From F-183 sp964627455 (lineage in GTDB: Bacteria; Acidobacteriota; Terriglobia; Bryobacterales; Bryobacteraceae): 64,000 bases of DNA. Made by a program: the position numbers and the translations under genes. This document shows positions 53,384 through 61,538 of this stretch, piece after piece. The DNA lies in NCBI GenBank assembly GCA_964627455.1, contig CAZVKC010000010.1, forward strand, positions 62,001 to 126,000, in the 5' to 3' direction. Below the pieces are notes generated by a model. The model saw nothing but the letters and a program-made list of their open reading frames with translations. It searched no databases and had not been told where the DNA came from. Numbering within the stretch: the first letter of the stretch is position 1; each line of letters begins with the position of its first letter.

Positions 53384-53773
53384 TTACTTCGCAGGACTCG
53401 AGAAGCTCGCCTCGCCCAGCAGGACCTCGGCCCAGGCGCAGTACACCTGTACCTTCACGATGTCCTTGACGTAGGCGGGAACCATCACCTCGCGCTTCTC
53501 GCCGCCTTTGATCTTGAAGGCGTCGAGCGTATAAATGTTGCCCTTCGAGTCCACCGCGCGCCAGGTCGGAGCCGGCGTATCGGGAACCTTGAAATCATCG
53601 GAAACTTTGAGCATGGTCTTCGCGCCCACGCGGGTAAAGGTCGCCGTGCCGGTGTTGGCCTTGGCTCCCTGGAACTGCGACGTCGTGTGGCTTCCGCCGT
53701 GATCGGCATAAGCAACCGCGCCGGTGAACAGCAAAGCGCAAACAAGCGCAAGGATAGTGAATAAACGATTCAT
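53384..53773 (-). CDS. Small secreted DM13-like protein
   Basis: The 129-residue protein has a signal peptide (MNRLFTILALVCALLFTGAVAYA). The mature part reads GTATFTRVGAKTMLKVSDDFKVPDTPAPTWRAV, then KGGEKREVMVPAYVKDIVKVQVYCAWAEVLLGEASF. The strand-G-x-P-x-D layout and the late V-x-V-Y-C-A-W-x-x-V-x-x-G-x-A segment resemble DM13, a domain proposed to bind haem or carry electrons in extracellular proteins. It starts at the ATG at 53773 after GGAGAG and ends at a strong terminator. It follows the aquaporin gene on the same strand with 89 bases between; no functional link is known. Confidence 0.65.
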   Translation of the reverse strand: MNRLFTILALVCALLFTGAVAYADHGGSHTTSQFQGAKANTGTATFTRVGAKTMLKVSDDFKVPDTPAPTWRAVDSKGNIYTLDAFKIKGGEKREVMVPAYVKDIVKVQVYCAWAEVLLGEASFSSPAK

Positions 53774-53862
53774 GTTGGTCTTTCTCTCCAGTGAAATTGT
53801 GTTTTGGGAAGTGTCAGATGCGTGAGCCGCATCTGCTACTGAGATCCACGCGGCCGCCGCGG

Positions 53863-54729
53863 TTATTCCGCGAAATGGCAGCGGAAAATGCAGCGTTCGT
53901 GGTTGTGGTGGTGCAGCTTCGCGCACAACACGCGATGCAGTCCGAAACAGTGTGCGTAGAGCTGTCCCGCCGCGAGCATGCCGGCAAGCGGCGCCGCGAA
54001 GTACACCCAGAGCGCCGTGTAATCCTGCGCGACGAATGCGGATCCAAACGTTCTCGCTGGATTCATACTCATGCCCGAAACCGGAGCCTCGACGAAGATG
54101 TAAGCCGCCACCATGACGCCTGCCACGAACGGCGTCCAGCGCGAAACGCTTTTGGAGTTCGAAACAAACAGCACGAGCAGCATCTGCAGGCATGAGATCG
54201 CGAACTCCGCCGCAAAAACCGCCGCGAGGTTGTATCCTGCGCCGGGCGACGTCACGACCCAATTCACTGCGCCGTGCCGCAAAGGCGCGCCGATCAGCAG
54301 ATCCGCCAGTTCCACCCCAAGGATCCCGCCCGCAAACTGCGCCGCCACGTAGAACGCCGTGTCCATTCCCGAAATCTTTCCGAGCGAATAAAACGTCAGC
54401 GTGAAAGCCGGGTTCATATGCGCGCCGGACCGCTTGCCCCACGGCGTGTGAACCAGCACGATCAGCGTCAGGCCCATCGCAACGCCGCCAAGCGCTCGTC
54501 TCACTGCCGGGCTCTCAATCGCCTGGTACGTCGCCGACATCGGATGCTCGAGCAACACGCCGAACACGCAGGCGGACATCAGGAACAGGCCGAGGCAGGC
54601 GCCTTCCATGAGGTACTCAGGCCAGTGCGCGAGCGTCAGCGATGCCGTGGGTGTGGTCGTCGATTGCACGTCCACGTTATCGCCGGAGCCGCCCCGATTA
54701 TTCCGTGCGCGAAACGGAATAAACGCCAT
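53863..54729 (-). CDS. Aquaporin (MIP family channel)
   Basis: The protein has about 288 residues and six membrane helices with the two half-helix motifs: SGAHMNPAFTLTF (first NPA) and SGMSMNPARTFGSAF (second NPA with the selectivity Arg). This is the MIP family of water or small-solute channels; the Arg following the second NPA and the Phe-rich surroundings fit a water-type channel, but glycerol cannot be ruled out. The C-terminus is Cys/His-rich (YAHCFGLHRVLCAKLHHHNHERCIFRCHFAE), unusual for aquaporins and possibly metal-binding. The start at 54729 (MAFIPFRARN) is chosen because longer frames overlap the divergent DinB gene; it may lie still further in. Confidence 0.85.
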   Translation of the reverse strand: MAFIPFRARNNRGGSGDNVDVQSTTTPTASLTLAHWPEYLMEGACLGLFLMSACVFGVLLEHPMSATYQAIESPAVRRALGGVAMGLTLIVLVHTPWGKRSGAHMNPAFTLTFYSLGKISGMDTAFYVAAQFAGGILGVELADLLIGAPLRHGAVNWVVTSPGAGYNLAAVFAAEFAISCLQMLLVLFVSNSKSVSRWTPFVAGVMVAAYIFVEAPVSGMSMNPARTFGSAFVAQDYTALWVYFAAPLAGMLAAGQLYAHCFGLHRVLCAKLHHHNHERCIFRCHFAE

Positions 54730-54757
54730 ACACGGCGGGATCTGCAAGCCAAGAATC

Positions 54758-55264
54758 ATGCACACCGACAGACTCATTCAAATCAACACCCGCTGGCTGC
54801 AACAGGCTCTCGAACTTTTGAATGTCATTGACGACCGCGTGTACGCCACCACGCCTGCAGGCTTTGCTCCGCACAAGGCGGGAGCCCATTTGCGGCACAT
54901 TCTCGAATTCTACGAATGCCTGCTCGATGCCACAGGCCGCGTCGTCGATTACGACGCGCGCAAACGCGATGTCACAATCGAAACCTCCCGCGAAGCCGCG
55001 GCAGTTCGCATTGCATCGCTGATGAGACGCCTGCAACAGCTGCTCTTCGCCGACCCGAACTGCCCACTGCGCGTCCGGGCCGAAGACTCGAACGACTTTG
55101 TTGGTTCCACCCTCACCCGCGAACTCGCAAGCCTCAGCAGCCACACCATTCACCACTTCGCATTGATCGCCATGACGTTGCGTGCCCACGGCGTGACGCT
55201 CCATCCGGACTTCGGCATGGCGCCGTCCACCTTGCGCTATCTCGCGCACAAGGAGGCTGCGTAA
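54758..55264 (+). CDS. DinB-family protein
   Basis: The 168-residue four-helix bundle carries His residues at the DinB metal-binding places: AHLRHILEFY (helix 2) and SSHTIHHFALIAMTL (helix 4). DinB-family proteins bind a divalent metal through three His and include thiol S-transferases and hydrolases; the substrate is unknown here. It is the first gene of a plus-strand operon with the NRDE gene three bases downstream and the DedA/ATP-grasp gene after that. Start at the ATG at 54758, on the opposite strand to the aquaporin N-terminus. Confidence 0.8.
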   Translation: MHTDRLIQINTRWLQQALELLNVIDDRVYATTPAGFAPHKAGAHLRHILEFYECLLDATGRVVDYDARKRDVTIETSREAAAVRIASLMRRLQQLLFADPNCPLRVRAEDSNDFVGSTLTRELASLSSHTIHHFALIAMTLRAHGVTLHPDFGMAPSTLRYLAHKEAA

Positions 55265-55267
55265 CTC

Positions 55268-56014
55268 ATGTGCACCGTCACCTGGCTCCGCGCAGAGCAG
55301 GGTTACGAACTCCTCTGCAACCGCGACGAAAAACACGCGCGCAGCATCGCACAACCACCGTCGCTCGTCCAGGGCGAATGGCTCCGCTTCGTTGCGCCAC
55401 GCGACCCCGACGGAGGCGGCACATGGCTCGCCGTCAACGAACATGCCCTCTGCGTCACGCTGTTGAATGTCCATGACACGGCGTGCACGCAACCGGCGAA
55501 TCCCATCAGCCGCGGAACCCTCGTCTGGTCGCTTGCCGGTTCGGCGGCTTCTGCACGCCAGGCGGCAGATCAACTTCGCCACACATCTTTAGAAGACTTC
55601 CCGCCTTTCACGCTGGCGCTGCTCGATCTCAACGAAACGATCGTCTGCCAGTGGGATCGCATCTCGCTGCAGATTCGCGATCGCAACGCCGACGCGTTGC
55701 TCCCGCTCACATCCTCTTCTTATGAGACGGACGACGTGTGCGCCAGCCGCCGGCGCGACTATCTGCGGCGCACTGCCAATGGACGCACGACTGCGGAACT
55801 CCTCGACTTTCACACCAGCCACGGCGCGTCGCCCAGCGCCTATTCCACATGCATGCATCGCGCCGATGCCGCCACCGTGAGCTTCAGTTGGATCCGCGCG
55901 ACACGCGGCGAAGTCCGCTTCTTCTATTCACCCTCGGCGCCATGCGAGTGGTCCGCCTCCGCGCACTCCATATCGCTTCCCCTCAACACAGGAGCCGTCA
56001 CAGCATGCCTCTGA
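55268..56014 (+). CDS. NRDE-family protein (TANGO2-like)
   Basis: The 248-residue protein has the NRDE signature at the N-terminus: MCTVTWLRAEQGYELLCNRDEKHAR, with a second residue Cys as the possible N-terminal nucleophile after Met removal. The family is related to eukaryotic TANGO2, for which haem trafficking has been proposed. Strand patterns GTWLAVNEHALCVTLLN and FPPFTLALLDL follow the Ntn-like fold. The function in bacteria is unknown. It follows the DinB gene after three bases and overlaps the DedA/ATP-grasp gene by ten. Confidence 0.82.
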   Translation: MCTVTWLRAEQGYELLCNRDEKHARSIAQPPSLVQGEWLRFVAPRDPDGGGTWLAVNEHALCVTLLNVHDTACTQPANPISRGTLVWSLAGSAASARQAADQLRHTSLEDFPPFTLALLDLNETIVCQWDRISLQIRDRNADALLPLTSSSYETDDVCASRRRDYLRRTANGRTTAELLDFHTSHGASPSAYSTCMHRADAATVSFSWIRATRGEVRFFYSPSAPCEWSASAHSISLPLNTGAVTACL

Positions 56015-57474
56015 TTTGGATCGCGCTCACCACGTTCCTCAGCGAGGACCTCGCTCTCGTTGCCGCCGGAGCGCTCGTCGCCAAACGCAGCATCTCCCTG
56101 TTCGAAGCAACAGCCGCCTCTGCCGCCGGGATCTTCGCCGGTGACCTGCTCCTCTTCTTTGTAGGACGCCTGGCCTGGAAGTCGCGCCTCTTCGCCCGCA
56201 TCGTACGCCGCTGGGTATCGCAACAGAAGATCGAGCGGGCAAGCTTTTGGATCAACGATCGCGGACTTGCGGCCGTGCTCCTCAGCCGCTTCACTCCGGG
56301 TCTGCGTCTGCCGACCTATGTCGCTGCAGGTCTACTCGGAGGACGAACACTCGCCTTCGCGTCTTATTTCTTGTTGGCCGCGCTCCTGTGGACGCCGCTC
56401 ATCGTTGCGGGATCCGCCTTCTTCGGCGAGCGAATCATGGACAAGTTCGGAACACCCGCGCTGCTCATCGCCGGCGCCGCATTCCTCGCCGCGCGCTCGT
56501 TCACGCTGCGCCGCCGCATCGTCGGATTCTGCAAACGCAAGTTGGCATGGGAATTCTGGCCTGCCTGGGCAGCGTATCTCCCGCTCGCGCCCTACTTGCT
56601 GTATCTCGCCATCCGCCATCGTTCGCTGACTCTCTTCACGCTCGCGAACCCGGGCATCGAAGCCGGAGGCTTCGCCGGCGAATCCAAAACCCGCATCCTG
56701 CGCAACCTGATAGAAGGCGGCGCCGCGGATCTCGTCGCGCCTTTCGCTGAGCCGGGCGAATACCCCGTCGTGCTGAAACCGGACGTCGGCGAGAGAGGCG
56801 CCGGCGTCGTCATCCTCCGCAGTGGCGCCAGCTTCCCCACGAACCTGATCGCGCAGCGTTACATCCCTGGACTCGAGTTCGGAGTCTACTACGTTCGTCA
56901 TCCGCAAGAGGATCGCGGCCGCGTCGTATCGATCACCGAGAAGCGTTTCCCTTCGGTGACCGGCGACGGCGTGAACACGCTGGAACACCTGATTCTGCGG
57001 GATCCGCGCGCGGTCTGCATGGCAGCCGCATACCGCAAAAGCGCGAAGCGCGCGATGGACGACATCCCCGCGCGCGGTGAAACAGTACAACTGGTCGAAC
57101 TCGGATCCCATTGCCGCGGAGCTGTCTTCCTCAACGGCATCACGCTTTGGACAAAGATGCTCGAAGACGCAGTGGAACGTGTCGCCAGAGCGCATCCCGG
57201 TTTCTATCTGGGACGCTTCGACATCCGGGCTGAATCCATCGAAGCCTTTCAGCAGGGACGCTTCAAAGTCATCGAACTCAACGGCGTCTCCGCGGAACCG
57301 GCACACATCTACGATCCGTCAGTGAGTCTGCTCGACGCCTACCGCGCGATGGCCTGGCAATGGCGAACTGCATTCGAGTTCGGAGCCTGGCATCGCGAGC
57401 AGCACGGCGTCGAGCCGATGTCGCTTCGCGAGTTGATCGCCTTTATCCGCGAACGGCGGCGAGCGTCTTCGTAA
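56005..57474 (+). CDS. DedA/VTT-domain membrane protein fused to an ATP-grasp enzyme
   Basis: The 489-residue protein has two modules. Residues about 1-190 are a DedA/VTT domain: LIWIALTTFLSEDLALVAAGALVAKRSI with the E/D pair, then AGIFAGDLLLFFVGRLAWKSR, and LSRFTPGLRLPTYVAAGLLGG with the F-x-P-G-x-R signature of lipid-scramblase-like DedA proteins. Residues about 230-440 are ATP-grasp: VVLKPDVGERGAGVVILRS (nucleotide loop), YIPGLEFGVYY, GRFDIRAESIEAF, and VIELNGVSAEPAHIYDP (metal and active-site residues). ATP-grasp enzymes join a carboxylate to an amine or thiol. The fusion suggests ligation of a lipid-linked or membrane-delivered substrate; the reaction is unknown. The start overlaps the NRDE end by ten bases. 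Confidence 0.85.
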   Translation: MPLIWIALTTFLSEDLALVAAGALVAKRSISLFEATAASAAGIFAGDLLLFFVGRLAWKSRLFARIVRRWVSQQKIERASFWINDRGLAAVLLSRFTPGLRLPTYVAAGLLGGRTLAFASYFLLAALLWTPLIVAGSAFFGERIMDKFGTPALLIAGAAFLAARSFTLRRRIVGFCKRKLAWEFWPAWAAYLPLAPYLLYLAIRHRSLTLFTLANPGIEAGGFAGESKTRILRNLIEGGAADLVAPFAEPGEYPVVLKPDVGERGAGVVILRSGASFPTNLIAQRYIPGLEFGVYYVRHPQEDRGRVVSITEKRFPSVTGDGVNTLEHLILRDPRAVCMAAAYRKSAKRAMDDIPARGETVQLVELGSHCRGAVFLNGITLWTKMLEDAVERVARAHPGFYLGRFDIRAESIEAFQQGRFKVIELNGVSAEPAHIYDPSVSLLDAYRAMAWQWRTAFEFGAWHREQHGVEPMSLRELIAFIRERRRASS

Positions 57475-57844
57475 CCTCGCCGCGATGCAGGAACAACGTA
57501 CCGAGCGAGCAGACAAACACGATCACGGCGAGCGTAAACAGTTCGCCGTGATCGCCCACGGCCGGCAGCGCGACGCCGAGCTTCGTCAGGTGGCTGAGGA
57601 TCGCGCCACTGATGATTCCGAGAGACAACAACGCGCCGTAAACCACCGTTGACGGCAACAACAGCAGGATCGACGCGATCAGTTCCGCCACGCCGGATCC
57701 GATGCGGCCCCACGGCTCCATGCCGAGCGTCGAAAAAATGTACACGGACTCTTTGGCGCCCGTGAACTTGAAGAACAAAGTCTGTAGCAGGATCGCCGCG
57801 GCCGCGCCGCGCAGGATCCAACTGATGGTGTTGGTCATTTGCAT
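57443..57844 (-). CDS. DoxX-family membrane protein
   Basis: The 133-residue protein has four membrane helices and DoxX features: an N-terminal TISWILRGAAAAILLQTLFFKFTGAKESVYIFSTLGM (with FKFTG), and GSGVAELIASILLLLPSTVVYGALLSLG. DoxX-type proteins are quinone-linked membrane subunits that support oxidative or thiosulfate metabolism in some species, but most are uncharacterised. It overlaps the acyltransferase gene by ten bases and is the last gene of the minus-strand operon. Its 3' end overlaps the end of the plus-strand DedA/ATP-grasp gene by 32 bases. Confidence 0.85.
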   Translation of the reverse strand: MQMTNTISWILRGAAAAILLQTLFFKFTGAKESVYIFSTLGMEPWGRIGSGVAELIASILLLLPSTVVYGALLSLGIISGAILSHLTKLGVALPAVGDHGELFTLAVIVFVCSLGTLFLHRGEVTKTLAAVRG

Positions 57845-59538
57845 ACAAGTTCGCCTTTCTTTGAGTTGCTTCCCAGGTAGCGCTCGAGCAGCTTCGGCTC
57901 GGTCTCCCGCAGATTCACGACAATCAATCCGTCGAGGGCATTCGAAAAATCCCGGTCGACGTTGAACCCCAGCAGCTTGCCGCCGAGTTTCAGGTACTGC
58001 CGCAGCAGAACCGGCACGCCGGCGTTTCCAGTCTCCAGATCGCTGACGGCCTCTGACAATTCGTCGAGATCCCGGCAGACAACGGGCGTTCGCAGTGCAG
58101 GCTTTGGAGCATTCCGCGGCCGAACAAGTTGCGCCCACTCCCGCAGGCTCGCGCGTCGCTCCAGATACGCGATCATCAACTCACGCGAAGCCGATTGATA
58201 TTGGTTGCTGATGCTCACGGGTCCAAACAGGACCTGGTATTGCGGATGCTTTCGCAAATACGCGCCGATGCCTTTCCAAAGCAACACGAGGGGCGCGACA
58301 CTCTTCTGATACTCGACGCGAACGAACGAACGTCCCAACTCGACCGCTGGACCCAGGCGATCCAAAAACTCCTGACCGAAACGGAACAGCGTATTCGTGT
58401 ACAGCGAAGCGGGTCCGCTGTCGGTCGGGGACAAGCGATAGGCTCCTGCGATCTCGTGCTTGCGTGTGTTCCAGATGAAGAGGTGCAGATAGTGCTGGTC
58501 GAACCGGTCGAGATCGAGCGGCCGGCCCGTTCCCTCTCCTGCGGCGCGAAACGCGATCTCGCGCAACCGTCCGATCTCGTGAAGCACGTTCGGCGCCGCG
58601 TCCGCAGTCGCGAGATACGCGCGCAAGTCACCGGCGATTGCGAGCGGTTCCCCGAGCGCCTCGACTTCAACCCGCATCGGTTCAGGATCCACCGGATCAC
58701 AAACAGGTGGAAGGAACGGGCGCGAAGCGCGTTGCTCTCTTCGCCCGAGCAGATCGGTTCGCCAGCGCAGATACGCAATCCGCTCGCGGTCGTCCTGCAT
58801 CGACTGCAACTTTCCGTACAGGACAGGCTTGCCGACCCGAAGATGCACAACCGTCCGGCGCTTGTTCACGAACTCGCGGGCCAGCAGAGCCGTACGCAAG
58901 CGAGGATGCAGCATCCCCGCCATTTGGAAGAGCGCGCTGTTCGAGCCATCGAGGAACATTGGGATCACGCAGGCTTCTGCGAGACGGATCATTCGTGCGA
59001 TGGACGGATGCCATTCGCGGTCGCGTGCCTCGCGGCTTTGCCAGTCGAAGCTCGAGACTTCCCCTGCCGGGAACACAACCAGCAAGCCGCCGGAACGAAG
59101 GTGTTCCACGGCGGCTCGCATCCCGGATGCATTGCCTCGCGCGTTGTCGGAAATCGGATCGACTGGAATGATCAGGTCACGAAGTTCCGGCAGCACTGTT
59201 GTCAGAATGTTGTTCGCCAGAAAGCGAACGTCGCTTCTGCGTTCGAGCAGCATGGTTCCCAGGACAACGCCTTCGAGAATTCCAAAGGGATGGTTCGCGA
59301 CAATAACAGCCGCTCCCTGGCGCGGGATTCGTTCGAGTTCCGCAGGTGAAATGCGATAGCCGGCTTCGAGGTGTTCGAGGACCCGCAACGTCAATGGCCG
59401 CGTCGTGTCCATCGACTGCACTGCGTTCCAGGTTTTGCTCAATTCATCGAAACCAAGCAAGCGCGAGGCAAGCTTCGCGACAAGGGGCGGAATCGAAGTT
59501 GAAGGAAGAAGTTGAGGAAGGATCGAAGCAGGATTCAT
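57835..59538 (-). CDS. OlsF-like two-domain acyltransferase (PlsC + GNAT)
   Basis: The 567-residue protein has a PlsC-like domain (about 65-270) with VIVANHPFGILEGVVLG (His of the acyltransferase motif in the NHPFG form of the haemolysin-like class) and LVVFPAGEVSS. A GNAT-like domain follows (about 290-540: REIAFRAAGEGTGRPLDLDRFDQHYLHLFIWNTRKHEIAGAYRL). The order matches OlsF, which first N-acylates ornithine with a 3-hydroxy fatty acid (GNAT part) and then O-acylates it (PlsC part) to make ornithine lipid. Glycine lipids are an alternative. No other ols genes are nearby. It overlaps the DoxX gene by ten bases and the upstream gene by four. Confidence 0.85.
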   Translation of the reverse strand: MNPASILPQLLPSTSIPPLVAKLASRLLGFDELSKTWNAVQSMDTTRPLTLRVLEHLEAGYRISPAELERIPRQGAAVIVANHPFGILEGVVLGTMLLERRSDVRFLANNILTTVLPELRDLIIPVDPISDNARGNASGMRAAVEHLRSGGLLVVFPAGEVSSFDWQSREARDREWHPSIARMIRLAEACVIPMFLDGSNSALFQMAGMLHPRLRTALLAREFVNKRRTVVHLRVGKPVLYGKLQSMQDDRERIAYLRWRTDLLGRREQRASRPFLPPVCDPVDPEPMRVEVEALGEPLAIAGDLRAYLATADAAPNVLHEIGRLREIAFRAAGEGTGRPLDLDRFDQHYLHLFIWNTRKHEIAGAYRLSPTDSGPASLYTNTLFRFGQEFLDRLGPAVELGRSFVRVEYQKSVAPLVLLWKGIGAYLRKHPQYQVLFGPVSISNQYQSASRELMIAYLERRASLREWAQLVRPRNAPKPALRTPVVCRDLDELSEAVSDLETGNAGVPVLLRQYLKLGGKLLGFNVDRDFSNALDGLIVVNLRETEPKLLERYLGSNSKKGELVCK

Positions 59539-60239
59539 GGCTGTTTGTCCACTTTGAAGATGAGTTGGGGGCCGATTGCGGCCAATTCGCCGGTCAAAGT
59601 AACTGGTATGGCGATTTGGTCAAAAAGTGATGAAACGGGCATACCAGTTAGTAAAAGGGTCCGAACGTCGCCTTTTGCGTCCCGGACGAGGAATCCGGGC
59701 GGCACGCCGCCGCTGATGCAGCGAACTGCGCAGTCGCGATGGACCTTGCCGGATCCCGGATTCATGACGCCGTAATGGCACTTCGTGTCGACGATCTCTC
59801 CGGTGAAGGTCATGCGTCCCAGGGATCGAATCTCCGCCTTGGGACTCTCGCTGGCGTTCGTCAAAACCTGCAGCGAGGCGACTTCGAGCGCCTGGTTGTT
59901 TCCGATCCGGGAACCTTTCAGTTCGACCGTGGCGCCGTCGCGTCCTCGAGCGAGTTCGGCGACGCCGTGCTTCCCGGGTCCGACGAGCAGGAAGTAACCC
60001 TGGTCCGCGATCAGCATCGGATACGGGAACTCGATCAGCCTTCCGCGAAAGGTTTTCTCAACACCCCATTCGAACAAAGCCGGCGCGAAAGGCGACTGGG
60101 CGATGACGAGCGTCAAAGCGATCGCGAAGGTCGCGACAAAGATGAGGATCACGGTCGAACGGACCCAGGACCGGATCGAGGCAGACGCTCGCGGTTGATA
60201 GCCGACATAGAAGCCGGTGTCGTCTAATTTCGGGGACAT
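59535..60239 (-). CDS. Membrane-anchored Cys/His-rich redox-type protein (unknown family)
   Basis: The 234-residue protein starts MSPKLDDTGF, has one membrane helix (about 25-45, STVILIFVATFAIALTLVIA), and is otherwise extracytoplasmic. The last 100 residues carry the distinctive segment GEIVDTKCHYGVMNPGSGKVHRDCAVRCISGGVPPGFL, with three Cys and two His in about 25 residues, likely to bind a metal, haem or cluster or form a disulfide. No domain is recognised. It overlaps the haem/Rieske gene by 16 bases and the acyltransferase gene by four, so is probably part of the same redox complex. Confidence 0.7.
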   Translation of the reverse strand: MSPKLDDTGFYVGYQPRASASIRSWVRSTVILIFVATFAIALTLVIAQSPFAPALFEWGVEKTFRGRLIEFPYPMLIADQGYFLLVGPGKHGVAELARGRDGATVELKGSRIGNNQALEVASLQVLTNASESPKAEIRSLGRMTFTGEIVDTKCHYGVMNPGSGKVHRDCAVRCISGGVPPGFLVRDAKGDVRTLLLTGMPVSSLFDQIAIPVTLTGELAAIGPQLIFKVDKQP

Positions 60240-61183
60240 GGATTCACCAGAACCTTGTTGCCGTCGACACGCGTCGCGTACGTCGGAACCTTGTCCGTGA
60301 AGGGCGGCGGCGACATGCCGGTGTCGGGCTTGTATTGATAGCCGTGCCAGGGACAAGTCACGCAGCCGTCGATGATGCGGCCTTCGCCGAGAGGTCCATT
60401 CTGATGGCGGCAGACGTTCGACATGGCATAGAAACGTCCCTCGTGCTTGAAGATCGCGATGCGTTCGGAACCAATGGTGACGGCCTTGCCGCGTCCTTCT
60501 GCGATGGCGTCGACCGTGCACGCTTCGGTGAAGCCGGGCAACGCGCGATCGCGGTCGACCTCACGCCTGCCGGCTATGAGGTGGAGGCTTACGATCACCG
60601 TGACACCTACGAACAGGACGGCGAAGAGGACGGGACTCTGTTCCTGCTGCAGGACTCCAAAAGACACGTGCGCGATCAACAGTCCATAAGCGAGATAGAC
60701 GCTCATGTGCAGACGCTTCCAGACAGCGGGCGAAAGATTGTGCAGCCAGAAGTCGTGACTCGTGGCCGCCATCAGAAAGAGGATCAGCAGGGCTGCGAAG
60801 CCGAGGAGTTGGAACGAGAAGCTGGACACGAGACTCACCAGCGGATTCACGTCTCCGAGCGCGTGAAACTGAATGATCGAGAAGACGCCGTGCGCAAGCG
60901 CGATCACGAACATCGTGACGCCCAGATGCCGGCGGTTGTAGAGCAAGGGGAGAAAGCGCGGATCCAACCGGCACAAGGGTCCGATGGCGAGGATCACGTG
61001 CAACAGCAACAAAGCCAGGGTTCCGAGCGCGCGAATGAAGAGCGTCTCGGCCGTGGCGTTGGGATGCACGGCCGAGCCCAAACCAACAAACGTCAACAAA
61101 TAACCAAGAACAGCCGCTACGAGCGTGAGGTCGTAAATCCTCTTCTGGCGGTTCCAACCAATGGCCTGATATTGAACGCTCAT
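60224..61183 (-). CDS. Haem b (ferric-reductase/MsrQ-like) membrane protein with C-terminal Rieske [2Fe-2S] domain
   Basis: The 319-residue protein has five to six membrane helices (about 1-205) with histidines placed as in ferric-reductase-like/MsrQ proteins: NRRHLGVTMFVIALAHGVFS and VWKRLHMSVYLAYGLLIAHVS, probable haem b ligands. The Rieske domain (about 225-319) has C-R-H-x16-C-P-W-H (VCRHQNGPLG...GCVTCPWHGYQ), the ferredoxin-type form. The arrangement moves electrons from quinol through haem b to the Rieske cluster, or the reverse. It is encoded with two tiny membrane proteins and a Cys/His protein, all overlapping. No oxygenase alpha subunit lies in the window, so the electron acceptor is unknown. 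The start at 61183 overlaps the stop of the 47-residue gene by four bases. Confidence 0.85.
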   Translation of the reverse strand: MSVQYQAIGWNRQKRIYDLTLVAAVLGYLLTFVGLGSAVHPNATAETLFIRALGTLALLLLHVILAIGPLCRLDPRFLPLLYNRRHLGVTMFVIALAHGVFSIIQFHALGDVNPLVSLVSSFSFQLLGFAALLILFLMAATSHDFWLHNLSPAVWKRLHMSVYLAYGLLIAHVSFGVLQQEQSPVLFAVLFVGVTVIVSLHLIAGRREVDRDRALPGFTEACTVDAIAEGRGKAVTIGSERIAIFKHEGRFYAMSNVCRHQNGPLGEGRIIDGCVTCPWHGYQYKPDTGMSPPPFTDKVPTYATRVDGNKVLVNPCPRN

Positions 61184-61323
61184 CGCAGCTCCGCGTACGA
61201 GAAGGGATTGGAGGGCGTTGTGGTACGACGCCGCGCGGCGACGCTCAGCCCCAACGTGAGTGCGAGCGCGACGCCCAGCAATACCCATATGGTGAGGTGC
61301 GCGCGACGCAGAGGTCGTGTCAT
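61180..61323 (-). CDS. Tiny single-helix membrane protein (47 residues)
   Basis: MTRPLRRAHL is followed by one hydrophobic helix (TIWVLLGVALALTLGLSVAA, about 11-30) and a polar tail. It begins at an ATG overlapping the stop of the 72-residue gene (ATGA) and ends overlapping the haem/Rieske start by four bases. The arrangement shows it is translated and coupled. It may be a small subunit of the haem/Rieske complex; no family is recognised. A longer frame (start at 61371) is unlikely because it would overlap the upstream gene by 52 bases. Confidence 0.65.
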   Translation of the reverse strand: MTRPLRRAHLTIWVLLGVALALTLGLSVAARRRTTTPSNPFSYAELR

Positions 61324-61538
61324 GCGGCGATGGACCTCTTCTGCAGCCAACGCGTCAGGAGGAAGGGCCACAGAGCCGCGACACCGGGAAGGAGGATCAA
61401 CCGGAAGGCGAGTCCCGTGCCGTTTGCGGCAGGGTCCACGTGACGGATTCCGACGGCAAGAAATGCGATGGCGAACAAAAGGCCCGCCATCGCGTATAGA
61501 GCGAGCGTACTTACCAGAAGTTCTACTGCAACAATCAT
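61320..61538 (-). CDS. Small two-helix membrane protein (72 residues)
   Basis: MIVAVELLVSTLALYAMAGLLFAIAFLAVG gives one helix, then GIRHVDPAANGTGLAFRLILLPGVAALWPFLLTRWLQ a second with a basic end. The GxRxxDPAA...FRLxxxPG...LWPxLLxRW pattern looks conserved rather than random and seems to recur beside Rieske/ferric-reductase genes (from memory, unverified). The start overlaps the SDR stop by four bases and the end overlaps the 47-residue gene by four. It is probably a subunit of the same membrane redox complex. Confidence 0.7.
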   Translation of the reverse strand: MIVAVELLVSTLALYAMAGLLFAIAFLAVGIRHVDPAANGTGLAFRLILLPGVAALWPFLLTRWLQKRSIAA

